From assembly GCF_003950315.1 (NCBI RefSeq), contig NZ_NGJT01000005.1, positions 61,012-125,011 of the forward strand: a DNA stretch of 64,000 nucleotides, read 5' to 3'. Each line of letters starts with the position of its first letter. Position 1 is the stretch's first letter. This stretch comes from Vagococcus bubulae (GTDB lineage: Bacteria; Bacillota; Bacilli; Lactobacillales; Vagococcaceae). Position numbers and translations under genes: made by a program. Positions 51,701 to 60,056 of the stretch are shown in pieces. Below the pieces are notes generated by a model. It was not told the origin of the DNA. It ran no database searches and was given only the letters and a program-made list of their open reading frames with translations.

Positions 51701-54266
51701 GAAACATAGACGTCATATTAGTGACATTTTTTGTATCAAAATTTTTCACACTTAAATCGGTTAGGCTAGAAGCACCATTAAACATGCTGTTCATACTAGT
51801 AACATTAGACGTATTAAAACTAGATACATTCAATGCTTTTAGATTTTTCATTCCATTAAACATCTTAGACATATCTGTTGCGCTAGACATATCAAACTGA
51901 CTCAGATTTAAATTGGTTAGACTGCTGACATCTTTAAACATTCCACCAAAATCCTGCACTGTTTTTGTTTTAAAATTGGAAATATCCAAATTATTTAAGG
52001 TTGACATTCCATTAAACATGTCCGACATTTTAGACACTTTACTCGTATCAAATAAAGCATAATTTAAATTAAGTGAGCTAATACTCTTGTTAATATAAAA
52101 CATCCCATGCATCGTTGTAACATTTCTAGTATCAAATTTCGACAAATCTAACGTTTTAATACTAGATAGTCCAGAGAAAAATGAGTCCATGCTAGTAACC
52201 TTTGAAGTATTTAAATAATTTAAATGTTCAATAGACGTTACATTTGATAAATAATCTTTTCCAGTCCCTGAACTAGAGAATAAATCTTTCGAATTTTCTG
52301 GAGCATTTACTGGCTTTGTAAAGACTATTTTTTTTATTTTTGTTGCATTAATTACTTTATCATCTGGTCGATTCCACGGAGATTTATCTGCTTCACCGAG
52401 TGTTCCACTATCAGTGAAAGTTAACTCTCCTGTACTTTCATCAAACTGATAAGGAACAGTTCCCCATCTCAGCATGTCTTCTGATTTTTCTCCCCAAACA
52501 TAAGTCCCAGCTTTTCCAGCTGTATTTTCTAAAAATTCCAAAGTTTGACCTAGTTTTTTAGATTTATCATTGATATTAACCCAGTTTCCATTATAACCAT
52601 CTGTTGTTGATACTTTGTTTAAATTGGTACTATTTGTTTTATCAAAAAATGTCGCTGGTAATGTGATTTCTTTCAATAAATCATTTGAGAACATATCTTT
52701 TTTACTTGTCACTTTTGAAAAATCAAAATTCCCTAAGTTTAAAGACGAAATACCTGTCATGCCCTTAAACATTGATTTCATATTTGTCACATTACTTGTA
52801 TTAAAATGTGATACATCCAATGACGTTAAACTAGATACCCCTAGAAAGAATCCTTCCATATTAGCAGATTTTGATGTGTTTAAGTAATCAAAATGTTCAA
52901 TTTCAGCTAAATTCGATAGCTGACCACGTCCAACAGGATCTGATGCACGAGAGAATAAAAATTGTGAATTTTTAGGAGCCGTTACCTTTTCTGTAAAAAC
53001 AATTTTTTTGATGTCTTTTGCGTCTATTTGGTGCTCGTCATCTCGGTTCCAGGGTGATTCATCTGATTCAGTGAAAGTTCCACCATCTATAAAAGTCAAT
53101 ACCCCATTTTTTTCATCAAATTGATATGGTACATCACCCCATGTAAGCTTCACTGTCGGTGGATTGTCTGGTAAATAAGTGGTATAAGTTCCAGGGTGAC
53201 CTTCAGCAAGGTAATTTAAAAAAGTATTACCAAGTCCAGTTGTAGAACTACCTACCACAACTTTATCTTTGTTGTACCATTTTAGAAAGGCTGGGAAATC
53301 CCCATAACTCGATCCAACAAATAACGGTCTCAAATCAAATTGTTTTCCTACAGTAATCTTATTAAATTTAGCATCCAAAAACATCGAATTTTTTCCTTCA
53401 AGGTTAGACGTTATACGAAAGCTTGATACATTTAAAGCAATCTCATATTCATCTGTTTCAAAATTTCCAAATGCACTTTGAAACATGAGGGTTACGTTTG
53501 TAACATTTTTAGTATTCCAGGAAGATAAATCCAATCCTCTTAAATTTATTGCTCTTGAAAACATAGAGCTCATGTTTTTAACTTTACTAACATCAATGTT
53601 TTCAATGCCTTTGATAGATCGACAAGCACTTAAAGGATAATCCTGATTATTTCCAAGAGTGTTACCAGAAAATAAATAACTAGAATTTTCAGGTGCTTTA
53701 ACTATTTCAGAAAATACTATTTTATTAATAGCTAAATTATTAACTTTACGAGTATTCCAAGGAGATGTACTAGCTTTTCCCAGATTTCCACCACTTGTAA
53801 AGGTTAATGTTCCTGTATTTTCATTAAATACCCAAGAAACTGTCCCCCATGTACCAGTATTTGTTTCAACATCTGCTATTTGGGTTACATCTGCACTTCT
53901 AGCTGCTATTTTATTGTCAGTTCTATTTCTCTGTTGAGCAGGATTTGGTTCATTTTCATTACTGCTATCACTATCTTTTTCTTGAGTCGATTCTTCTGAT
54001 AACTCCATATTAGTTGTATCTGTTGTTGATTCACTTGTTGTTTCTGACGTTGATTGTGTATCATATGTTTCTTGGATACTTTTTAATGTCTGCTTTATCA
54101 TATCGCTTTGTTCGATACTTTCCCTTGCGTATGTCTGAGATGATTGAGAAATATTTTTTAAAATTTCTTCAGATTCAGTTGTCGGTGTAACCGCATGAAC
54201 CATCAATGGACTGACTAAAGCAGACAACAGATTTGCCGTTAATAATATAGACCATCTTTTCTTCAT
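48744..54266 (-). CDS. Giant BspA-like (DUF285 repeat) surface protein with WxL domain
   Basis: About 1840 residues, secreted (signal peptide to about residue 28, then a Ser/Thr/Glu-rich stretch to 125). Five modules follow, starting near residues 142, 376, 605, 985 and 1340. Each opens with a W-G-x-V-P-Y-x-F-x-E-x-x-G-x-L-T-F header ending SPWNR, continues with DUF285 repeats (MSSMFNGMSSL / LDVSSFDTSNVTNM type), and most close with GTYIWG. The C-terminus (from about 1690) is a WxL domain with WSL twice, the second in YSGTITWSLDTTP. WxL domains attach to the cell wall. ATG 54266 is used since GTG at 54275 overlaps the AGGAG. Such proteins may bind host surface molecules; that is inference. 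Confidence 0.92.
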   Translation of the reverse strand: MKKRWSILLTANLLSALVSPLMVHAVTPTTESEEILKNISQSSQTYARESIEQSDMIKQTLKSIQETYDTQSTSETTSESTTDTTNMELSEESTQEKDSDSSNENEPNPAQQRNRTDNKIAARSADVTQIADVETNTGTWGTVSWVFNENTGTLTFTSGGNLGKASTSPWNTRKVNNLAINKIVFSEIVKAPENSSYLFSGNTLGNNQDYPLSACRSIKGIENIDVSKVKNMSSMFSRAINLRGLDLSSWNTKNVTNVTLMFQSAFGNFETDEYEIALNVSSFRITSNLEGKNSMFLDAKFNKITVGKQFDLRPLFVGSSYGDFPAFLKWYNKDKVVVGSSTTGLGNTFLNYLAEGHPGTYTTYLPDNPPTVKLTWGDVPYQFDEKNGVLTFIDGGTFTESDESPWNRDDEHQIDAKDIKKIVFTEKVTAPKNSQFLFSRASDPVGRGQLSNLAEIEHFDYLNTSKSANMEGFFLGVSSLTSLDVSHFNTSNVTNMKSMFKGMTGISSLNLGNFDFSKVTSKKDMFSNDLLKEITLPATFFDKTNSTNLNKVSTTDGYNGNWVNINDKSKKLGQTLEFLENTAGKAGTYVWGEKSEDMLRWGTVPYQFDESTGELTFTDSGTLGEADKSPWNRPDDKVINATKIKKIVFTKPVNAPENSKDLFSSSGTGKDYLSNVTSIEHLNYLNTSKVTSMDSFFSGLSSIKTLDLSKFDTRNVTTMHGMFYINKSISSLNLNYALFDTSKVSKMSDMFNGMSTLNNLDISNFKTKTVQDFGGMFKDVSSLTNLNLSQFDMSSATDMSKMFNGMKNLKALNVSSFNTSNVTSMNSMFNGASSLTDLSVKNFDTKNVTNMTSMFQGVKSLKSIDVSSFNTGKVTSMKEMFRGMTGISSLNLGNFDFTKVISKLNMFAEDNIKEITLPKTFSDVGNSTGLNDVSTKDGYNGNWVNINDKSKKLGQTEDFLKNTAGKAGTYIWGEKSEDMLRWGTVPYQFDESTGVLTFVKGGTLENSKEHPGGYANSPWNRNDTNKIDASKIKEIVFTEPTSTPVNSALLFSSNATKLTNLTKISGLENLDTSKTTNMLQMFNGMSGIKELDLSHFKTNNVINMSSMFYGMSSLESLNVSSFDTSNVNDMSSTFANLKSLIKLDISSFDTKNVNNMSQMFNNDSAMTRLTIDNKKFNTAKVKTMDNMFNNMSSLESLDTSKFDTSSVTTMASMFRNVRKVSALNLSHFNTAKVTNMSNLFAGMTGISALNLGSFDFTNVSDKNGMFSGDALKEITLPATFSDPKNTTKLNKVSTTDGYNGQWQNSEGKLFGQTKEFLQNYNGITDAGTYTWGQYLKWGDVPYEFNESTGVLTFYKNGDNILGTYGNSPWNRPEYRIEASNIKEIVFTEPVNAPSDSQYLFSSPSETENQRLKNVTKITGLDKLNTSNTTDMTYMFGFMNSLTQLDVSKLDTSKATKMYCMFVNLFNIEELNVSGFDTSNVTDMFGMFYQNRKLKHLDVSGFDTSRVTTMEGMFADNESLEEIDVSHFNTSNVNNMACMFENNKSLTKLNVSNFDTSNVTVMRRMFNGVSGLSTLDVSKFNTQNVTNMLEMFRDLSGISSLDLGSFDFTNVSDKNGMFSGDELKEITLPSTFSDVSNSTKLNDVSTTDGYNGNWVNIDNKNVNLGQTPDFLKNTAGKAGTYIWGRQSALHLVKVPDLYDFGNKNSIKDIIQILKPQSTGKQEVEIRDDREQKDIWSLSVKASKLESDKLDDLDQARYQFSITSASDTNVPIQGITYSDKQVVLPADNSSHVLYSMTDKTQIPTSYNTWINDMSLIVSQNSGKPNEHYSGTITWSLDTTPQD

Positions 54267-54326
54267 CCTATTCACTCCTAAGCATCTCTAATTTATATAA
54301 ACAGCTCTAGTTTTATGTCCATTCTA

Positions 54327-54402
54327 TTTACATACAAAAGCAAACAACTCACACAGTTGTTTGCTTTTGTATGTAAACTGAGCAAACTTTAATTTGCTCA
54401 GT
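54327..54402 (-). other. Tandem hairpins between the two WxL genes
   Basis: A perfect 23-bp inverted repeat with CACAC loop (54327-54349 and 54355-54377) lies next to a perfect 10-bp repeat (ACTGAGCAAA, TTTGCTCAGT; 54377-54386 and 54393-54402). Read on the minus strand the short hairpin comes first. Neither has a T-run. They lie after the small WxL gene and before the giant gene; possible partial terminator or RNA stabiliser. Confidence 0.6.
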
Positions 54403-54418
54403 TACTAATAACAACAAA

Positions 54419-55096
54419 TTAACCTTGAGTTACATTATCTAAAGACCAAGTTACTGTACCAGTATACAATGAATTTGGAGTACCAGTATTTGCTGGAACA
54501 TACAATGATACATCAGTAATTCGAGCCCCAACTTCTTTTTTACCTAAAGCTGAAGCATCAATTGTATCTAATACTTTGGCTGTTTGGCCAGCACCTAATT
54601 TAGAAACTGATGATACACCAAATTTTTCATTTGAATAAGTTACACCATCTGCAGTTGGTTGTTTAGCCACAGGATTTTCAAAAGACACACCATTAGATGT
54701 AAATGAAATATTAGCACCTGTTAATTTATCGTCCACTTTATTTTGATCCATATTTACAATTTCAGAAGCAGTTGCATTAACTTCCCATTTTCCTGATGGT
54801 GCTTCACGTAAATCATTTACTGCTAAATATTGTGGAGCAGAGTTAGCATTATGTGTTTTAATTACTTGTGGTTGATCAATAATACGGTTTGATTGACCAA
54901 AATCAAAAGCTGTAGGAATTCTAGATAGTTCTATTTTTCCATTTTCAGTTGGTCTTGTAGTTGAATCATTTTCAAACCCAATACGTACGTCTGTATCACC
55001 TTTTTTACCATCCATACTAATGCTACTTGCTGATACACTTAATCCAGCACCAAGAGCAATTAGACATACTGCTGAACTTGCAATAATTTTTTTCAT
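54419..55096 (-). CDS. WxL-domain surface protein
   Basis: 225 residues: signal peptide (1-24, cut near VSA-S), then TDVRIGFENDSTTRP, a beta-rich WxL domain with a first motif WEV in GKWEVNATAS and the distal YTGTVTWSLDNVTQG. This is the usual stand-alone WxL protein that binds peptidoglycan noncovalently. It is first in the operon and probably most highly expressed given the following hairpins. ATG follows AAAGGAGAAGG. Confidence 0.93.
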   Translation of the reverse strand: MKKIIASSAVCLIALGAGLSVSASSISMDGKKGDTDVRIGFENDSTTRPTENGKIELSRIPTAFDFGQSNRIIDQPQVIKTHNANSAPQYLAVNDLREAPSGKWEVNATASEIVNMDQNKVDDKLTGANISFTSNGVSFENPVAKQPTADGVTYSNEKFGVSSVSKLGAGQTAKVLDTIDASALGKKEVGARITDVSLYVPANTGTPNSLYTGTVTWSLDNVTQG

Positions 55097-55154
55097 ATCT
55101 ATCCTTCTCCTTTATAATACATTTTTCTCCCTATTCAATAAGAAGATTAACTTA

Positions 55155-55183
55155 ATTATAGTAAAATATTCATATTCTATCAA
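55155..55183 (-). promoter_or_regulatory. Promoter of the WxL operon
   Basis: TTGATA (complement of 55178-55183), 17 bp, TATAAT (complement of 55155-55160), about 60 bp upstream of the first WxL start codon. The rest of the 390-bp gene-free stretch 55097-55486 is AT-rich, with only the terminator at 55283-55322 visible. Confidence 0.8.
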
Positions 55184-55282
55184 TCTATATACTTTTATTT
55201 TATTTCATAAACACCATTAAATGAACTTAAAAATGATTTAAAGTTTACAAACAAACATTAAAATTAAACTTCTATACAAAAA

Positions 55283-55322
55283 CAAAAAAGCTATAATCAA
55301 ACGAGATTATAACTTTTTTATT
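55283..55322. terminator. Terminator downstream of the IclR gene
   Basis: GCTATAATC pairs with GATTATAAC (one mismatch) around six bases, flanked by A6 and T7, so it could act on either strand; on the minus strand it ends the IclR transcript about 165 bp past the stop codon. Confidence 0.7.
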
Positions 55323-55486
55323 TGTCTCTTTATTTAAAAATCAATCATTATTATATGAATTTATTTTTTACAAAAATAACCGTTAAATAAACTTTTCTTA
55401 ACTTTTCGTTAATTTGTTTTTTCTATTTAATTTCAATTTTATTTAACATAAAATACATAATCGCAATAATTATTCATACTTTTTTC

Positions 55487-56257
55487 TTAGTTTAGATTGT
55501 TTTCTATAAGCTGTTTTGTCACTTTCATTTTTTCAATCACCTTATCAATCATGGGTTGATTTGCTCTAAATTTAGGCATACTGACACTAAAAGCCCCTTC
55601 TAATTGTCCTTGCTTATTTTTTATTGGCATTGCCACACAAAAACAATCTTTCTCCATCTCTTCATCATCATATGCAATATCCGTCTCTTTAATATTTGCT
55701 AATTCCTTTTCCATCAGAAATTTATTTGTGATAGTATTTTCTGTATAAGCTTTTAGTGGGATGGTTTCAAAATAGCTCTCTAACCTATCATTATCATAAT
55801 CTGATAAAAAAACTTTTCCCATCCCTGTTGAATACAATGGTTTGGTTGCTCCTATTTTTGAAGACATATAAATAGACTGCTTTTTAGGTTCTAATTTATC
55901 AATATAAATCAGCTCATCATTATTCAACATACCCAAATGGATGGTTTCATCTATTTCTAATTGTAGTTTTTCCAAACTTGATTCAGCAATGTTTTTTAAC
56001 ATTGAATTCGTTGAATAAGCTTGACTGTATTTTACTAATCCTGGTCCTAAAAAATAAGTTTTATTTTTTTCATTTCGTGTCACATACCCAATTAATATTA
56101 ATGTATCTAAAATTTTTAATGCCGTTGAAGTGGTTAACCCTGATAATTCTGCAATTTCTTTTAACGTCACGTCTCCTGTTGTCTCAGCAAGACAATCTAA
56201 TATCTTTGAAGCTTTTATTAAAACTGTTCCATATGGTTTTGGATTCATCTCTGTCAT
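55487..56257 (-). CDS. IclR-family transcriptional regulator (KdgR-like)
   Basis: 256 residues: N-terminal winged helix (about 8-68, ASKILDCLAETTGDVTLKEIAELSGLTTSTALKILDTLILIGYV) and C-terminal IclR effector domain (about 80-252, with STGMGKVFLSDY and DDEEMEKDCFCVAMPIKN). ATG after GAGGGG. IclR proteins of this kind (KdgR) often control ketodeoxygluconate genes, and the kdu promoter 9 kb away has a palindrome of suitable size. The intervening WxL operon makes this link inference. Its own upstream region has two TATAWRGAAA-like direct repeats (56281-56325). Confidence 0.87.
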   Translation of the reverse strand: MTEMNPKPYGTVLIKASKILDCLAETTGDVTLKEIAELSGLTTSTALKILDTLILIGYVTRNEKNKTYFLGPGLVKYSQAYSTNSMLKNIAESSLEKLQLEIDETIHLGMLNNDELIYIDKLEPKKQSIYMSSKIGATKPLYSTGMGKVFLSDYDNDRLESYFETIPLKAYTENTITNKFLMEKELANIKETDIAYDDEEMEKDCFCVAMPIKNKQGQLEGAFSVSMPKFRANQPMIDKVIEKMKVTKQLIENNLN

Positions 56258-56439
56258 TTTTAACCCCTCGTTTTTTCTATATAAGAAACCAAATGTTTAT
56301 ATAGGAAATTCTATCACACTTTACATAAAATAAACAGTCACATCTGACTAGATAAATTTCAGACTCTAGATGGATAACAACTGAAAAAATCTTCGCTAGA
56401 ATACAAAGTGGTTAATTTAATAAAAAGAGAGGTGCTTTT

Positions 56440-57234
56440 ATGACTAAAACAAAAGGTTTGACAACATTTGACCTTAAAATAATCGGAATTATTTTCATGT
56501 TTATTAATCATGTTCATCAAATGTTTTATTGGACAAATGTTCCAGAATGGATGGAATGGTGTGGTAGACCTGTTGCGACGTTATTTTTTTTCGTTAGTGT
56601 CATCGGGTTTACACACACGCGAAATAAATCAAAATACTTAGGACGTTTACTTATCGGATCATGGGTTATGACTTTAGGTACCATGCTTGTGACACACTTT
56701 TTCTCAATAGGAGATATGGCGCTTCAAAATAATATCTTCAATGATTTATTTTTAGGTGTTCTAGCAATGTACGGAATTGATAAGCTAAATCAATTTAGGC
56801 AAACAAAAAACCTATCGACCTTATTACTAGGATTATTTTGTCTTATTTTTCCTGTCCTATCTTATTTTGTTATCTTATCGCTAATTACTGTTGTACCAAT
56901 CAATATGGCACGTTTTCTTTTTCTTATCCCTTCTGGTATGACAGCAGAAAACGGCATGATGATTTACTTAATGCCATTGATGTATTTAGCTAAAAATAAA
57001 AAAGCTATTCAAATGTTATTCATTGCGTTAGCAAGTCTGTTCTTTTTAACGAGAGATCCTAGTGCTTTTATGACCACAAACACACAGTGGATGATGATTT
57101 TTTCATTAATTCCAATCTTCTTTTTTAATGGCCAAAAAGGACGTAGCATGAAATCCTTTTTCTATGTTTTTTACCCAGCACACATTTGGATTTTATTTAT
57201 TATTTCTGCCATTATTTATCAACATTTCGGTTAA
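56440..57234 (+). CDS. TraX-family membrane protein
   Basis: 264 residues with about eight membrane helices and the TraX family opening LTTFDLKIIGIIFMFINHVHQMFY, then GRPVATLFFFVSVIGFTHTRNKSKYLGRL. TraX of the F plasmid acetylates pilin; chromosomal Firmicute relatives are of unknown role and related to acyltransferase-3 proteins. ATG follows AGAGAGG. A single-gene unit between IclR and a convergent peptidase gene. Confidence 0.85.
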   Translation: MTKTKGLTTFDLKIIGIIFMFINHVHQMFYWTNVPEWMEWCGRPVATLFFFVSVIGFTHTRNKSKYLGRLLIGSWVMTLGTMLVTHFFSIGDMALQNNIFNDLFLGVLAMYGIDKLNQFRQTKNLSTLLLGLFCLIFPVLSYFVILSLITVVPINMARFLFLIPSGMTAENGMMIYLMPLMYLAKNKKAIQMLFIALASLFFLTRDPSAFMTTNTQWMMIFSLIPIFFFNGQKGRSMKSFFYVFYPAHIWILFIISAIIYQHFG

Positions 57235-57237
57235 AAC

Positions 57238-57272
57238 AAACGCCTTGAATTAAATATGTTCAAGGCGTTTTC
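57238..57272. terminator. Convergent terminator between traX-like and peptidase genes
   Basis: AAACGCCTTGAA pairs perfectly with TTCAAGGCGTTT around nine bases, with A- and T-runs on both sides. Confidence 0.9.
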
Positions 57273-57273
57273 C

Positions 57274-58155
57274 TTATTTATCGTATTGATTCAACCAATC
57301 AATTAATAACGTTTTATATTTTACCTCTTCGTCCACTAAAGGCAAATGACGACTATGTTGAAATAATTCCCATCTGGCATGAGGTATTTCATCAAACATT
57401 GTCTTCGCAATCAATGGGGTACTTAAATCATCTGCTCCGCTAATAATCAACGTTGGCGTTAAAATATTCTTCAATTCGCTAGTATAATCAAATGTTGATA
57501 GTGTTCCCATTGGAAAAAATTCATTTGGTCCCCAAGCATGTAAATAGGCTTGTTCCCCACGTTTTTTAGGCCTTCTTAGAGGCTCTGGAGAGTTTTCACT
57601 TGGCACATCACCTGCATGGCGCAACATGAATAGTTCATTAGCTTTTAAATAGTCCGGCTGAGAAAAATCATGCGTCAATTCTGCCTGTTCAATGGCTCTT
57701 TGATCTTCTATACTCATCATGTTTATTAAGCGATGTTGTTCTTCTTTCCACAATTCAGCGGAAGATAAAGTACTTGATAAAATAATACTTTTAACACCTT
57801 TAGGTAATTTGTCACACATATATTTAATGAGTAACATTCCTCCCCATGATTGTCCTAAGATATGTACTTTATCTAACTTCAGGTAATCTCTTAAAGCGAT
57901 TAATTCAGCTAGCCAAGTTTCCGCTGTCCATAGTTCAGGTTTATCCGGCATGGAAGACAACCCACAACCTAATTGGTCATACATAATGACTTGTCTATTA
58001 TCTAAAGATAAATCATCTAATAATTCAAAATAATTATGTGTTGATCCTGGCCCTCCATGTAATAACAACAAAGGCGCTTTATCGGAAGGCTCTCCCACAA
58101 TTCGGTAATAGGTTTGATACTCTAAAAATGGCATATATCCTTCTTTTATGATCAT
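57274..58155 (-). CDS. pip: Proline iminopeptidase-family alpha/beta hydrolase
   Basis: Serine peptidase of family S33 that removes N-terminal proline from peptides. HGGPGSTHNYF forms the oxyanion region, Ser103 in ILGQSWGGML is the nucleophile, and Asp in SGADDLSTP and His in QHSRHLPLVDEE complete the triad. 293 residues, no signal peptide. ATG is preceded by GGGG at 5 bp. It would release proline from collagen-like peptides, in keeping with the hydroxyproline operon, although no operon link exists. Other proline-specific or lipase activities cannot be excluded. Confidence 0.87.
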   Translation of the reverse strand: MIIKEGYMPFLEYQTYYRIVGEPSDKAPLLLLHGGPGSTHNYFELLDDLSLDNRQVIMYDQLGCGLSSMPDKPELWTAETWLAELIALRDYLKLDKVHILGQSWGGMLLIKYMCDKLPKGVKSIILSSTLSSAELWKEEQHRLINMMSIEDQRAIEQAELTHDFSQPDYLKANELFMLRHAGDVPSENSPEPLRRPKKRGEQAYLHAWGPNEFFPMGTLSTFDYTSELKNILTPTLIISGADDLSTPLIAKTMFDEIPHARWELFQHSRHLPLVDEEVKYKTLLIDWLNQYDK

Positions 58156-58182
58156 CTTTTCCCCACTTTCTTACATAATTTA

Positions 58183-59295
58183 TTACTTTCTGACAAATGT
58201 CACTCTGGATAAATAATTAAAAAATACGGCATCTCTTTTTTGAATCCAATCTTTTATCAAGATGATTCCAAAAACAATCCATACCACAGAGGTTATAAGA
58301 AAAACACATACTTGTAGTAAAATAACAGATACACTATCAGAATAAAAAGCATAAATACTTTGTGACACATGGCTAACTAGCGAAGGTGTATAAATCAAAA
58401 TAAAGCGATAGATAAGAGATTTGACTCGTTTTTTCTCTGGTAATAACAATTTCAATCGGATGATTTTCCCTCCGATAGTGGTATCACTTCCTATAATAGG
58501 TAATACAATCATAAACACCACACTGATAAGTAACTGGATAGGATACACATAATTCCCATGACATAAAAAAGTTGCGATGATAGATCCTACTAGTTTGGAT
58601 ATAACCAAAGTTAACAAGGCTTCCACCAGTTGTGAGCCATATGATGCTAAATGATCAGACGAATAGACCTTATCTTTTTGGTGTAGTTGGTCACGACTAG
58701 GGATGAAAAATAGCAGTACCGGTGCCGTGAAAAAGCCAATCAGACCACCTAATGTATTCATCATTAAGTCATCTACATCAAACAAACGATATGGATAGGT
58801 ATAATAGCCAAATAAAGCCGTTAATTGAGAGACTTCAAAAAACAATGTGACACTAAAAATAATCGGTAAGGCAATATACCATTTTTTTGCTTTTTTGAAA
58901 AAAAATCTCAAATAAACACCCAAAGGAAATAGTAATGCTACATTAAATAACAGTTGCAAAAAAGTAAATGATTTTAGCATTTTGGGATATGTGTTTAGTT
59001 GATAGGGCTTAAACCCTGGAATTGTATTAAAATCACTCAAAAAGTTAAATGGTTTAAGCTGGGTATAGACATGATGTTTAAATTCAATATCATTTCTATT
59101 TTTAGGTAGTGGTAAGCTAACTAAAAAGAAAGCCGTTAAACAATAATAAATAAAACTAAATAACACTATATTTCGCCAAATATTAAAATAACCATATTTT
59201 CGGTACTGGTATATCGTCCATGGTACTGTTCCTAAAAACGATAAAACAGCAAACCAAATAAACGCAGTAGATAGTGGTATAGCATAAGATGGCAT
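58183..59295 (-). CDS. VanZ-domain and RDD-domain membrane protein
   Basis: About 370 residues: N-terminal VanZ-like domain with four or five helices (about 1-215, LVSLPLPKNRNDIEF, FNTIPGF, NVALLFPLGVYLRFFF, DVDDLMMNTLGGLIGF) and a C-terminal RDD domain (about 220-360, SQLVEALLTLVISKLVGS, DTTIGGKIIRLKLL). ATG 59295 is used because AAGGGG lies just before it and the family starts right at a helix; the frame is open to 59331. VanZ relatives have been tied to glycopeptide and lipoglycopeptide tolerance, but this fused form has no assigned role. Confidence 0.88.
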   Translation of the reverse strand: MPSYAIPLSTAFIWFAVLSFLGTVPWTIYQYRKYGYFNIWRNIVLFSFIYYCLTAFFLVSLPLPKNRNDIEFKHHVYTQLKPFNFLSDFNTIPGFKPYQLNTYPKMLKSFTFLQLLFNVALLFPLGVYLRFFFKKAKKWYIALPIIFSVTLFFEVSQLTALFGYYTYPYRLFDVDDLMMNTLGGLIGFFTAPVLLFFIPSRDQLHQKDKVYSSDHLASYGSQLVEALLTLVISKLVGSIIATFLCHGNYVYPIQLLISVVFMIVLPIIGSDTTIGGKIIRLKLLLPEKKRVKSLIYRFILIYTPSLVSHVSQSIYAFYSDSVSVILLQVCVFLITSVVWIVFGIILIKDWIQKRDAVFFNYLSRVTFVRK

Positions 59296-59354
59296 AAAAC
59301 CCCTTCTTTCTATCATAGATTTCTCTTTCATCCACTATACTATCATTCACACCA

Positions 59355-59387
59355 TAAAAAAACCGAAGAAAAAAATTTCTTCGGTTA
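59355..59387 (-). terminator. Terminator of the lactose/cellobiose-family PTS operon
   Basis: AACCGAAGAAA pairs with TTTCTTCGGTT, followed on the minus strand by T7. Confidence 0.9.
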
Positions 59388-59392
59388 ATTCA

Positions 59393-59710
59393 TTATTTTT
59401 TATCAATCACTTTATATAAATCAACTATCTCTTTCGCTAAATCTGTAAAGGCAATCCCTGTCATCAAATGATCTTGGCTATGAACCGTTAGAAGAGTTAT
59501 TTCTGTTGATTCGCCTTGTGCTTCTTTTGTTAGCATCTCTGTTTGAGACTGATGTGCTTTTACTAAAGATTCTTTGGCGGCTTCTAATTTTTCGTCTGCC
59601 ATTGAAAAATCAGATGCTTTAGCTGCTTGAATAGCCTCAACTGCATTGCTCTTAGCATCTCCACCATACATGATTAACCCCATGATTGCTTGCATTGTTT
59701 TATCGTCCAT
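59393..59710 (-). CDS. PTS lactose/cellobiose-family EIIA
   Basis: Cytoplasmic trimeric phosphocarrier, 105 residues of three-helix type. The active histidine is in TVHSQDHLMTGIAF; the N-terminal MGLIMYGGDAKSNAVEAI is typical. The ATG at 59710 is eight bases after AGGTG; a GTG two codons earlier is also in frame. It is last of the operon EIIC, TIM-barrel protein, EIIB, EIIA. Confidence 0.92.
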   Translation of the reverse strand: MDDKTMQAIMGLIMYGGDAKSNAVEAIQAAKASDFSMADEKLEAAKESLVKAHQSQTEMLTKEAQGESTEITLLTVHSQDHLMTGIAFTDLAKEIVDLYKVIDKK

Positions 59711-59725
59711 ATCCACTACACCTAC

Positions 59726-60043
59726 CTATTTCATTAGTCCTTCTGCTAATTCAATTACTTTTTCACCATTCATCATACCATAGTCAGTCATTGGGATAAC
59801 GGCTACAGGGATATTTTCCGAATGAAATTGTTCTTCAAATTGTTTTAACATAAATCGGACTTGTGGCCCTAACAATACCACATGAACTGGATGGTCTTTA
59901 GCGTAGCTATCTACCTCTGAAACAGGCACTGCTAAAATATCAACATCTAATCCTTTTTTCTCAGCCGCTTGTTGCATTTTAGTAACTAACAAACTAGTAC
60001 TCATCCCTGCTGCACAAGCTAACATAATTGTTTTTTGACTCAT
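59726..60043 (-). CDS. PTS lactose/cellobiose-family EIIB
   Basis: 105 residues with the active Cys10 in MLACAAGMSTSLLV, then VHVVLLGPQVRFM. Good ribosome binding site AGGAGTGACG. It receives phosphate from the adjacent EIIA and phosphorylates the sugar bound by the EIIC. Confidence 0.93.
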   Translation of the reverse strand: MSQKTIMLACAAGMSTSLLVTKMQQAAEKKGLDVDILAVPVSEVDSYAKDHPVHVVLLGPQVRFMLKQFEEQFHSENIPVAVIPMTDYGMMNGEKVIELAEGLMK

Positions 60044-60056
60044 TAATCGTCACTCC

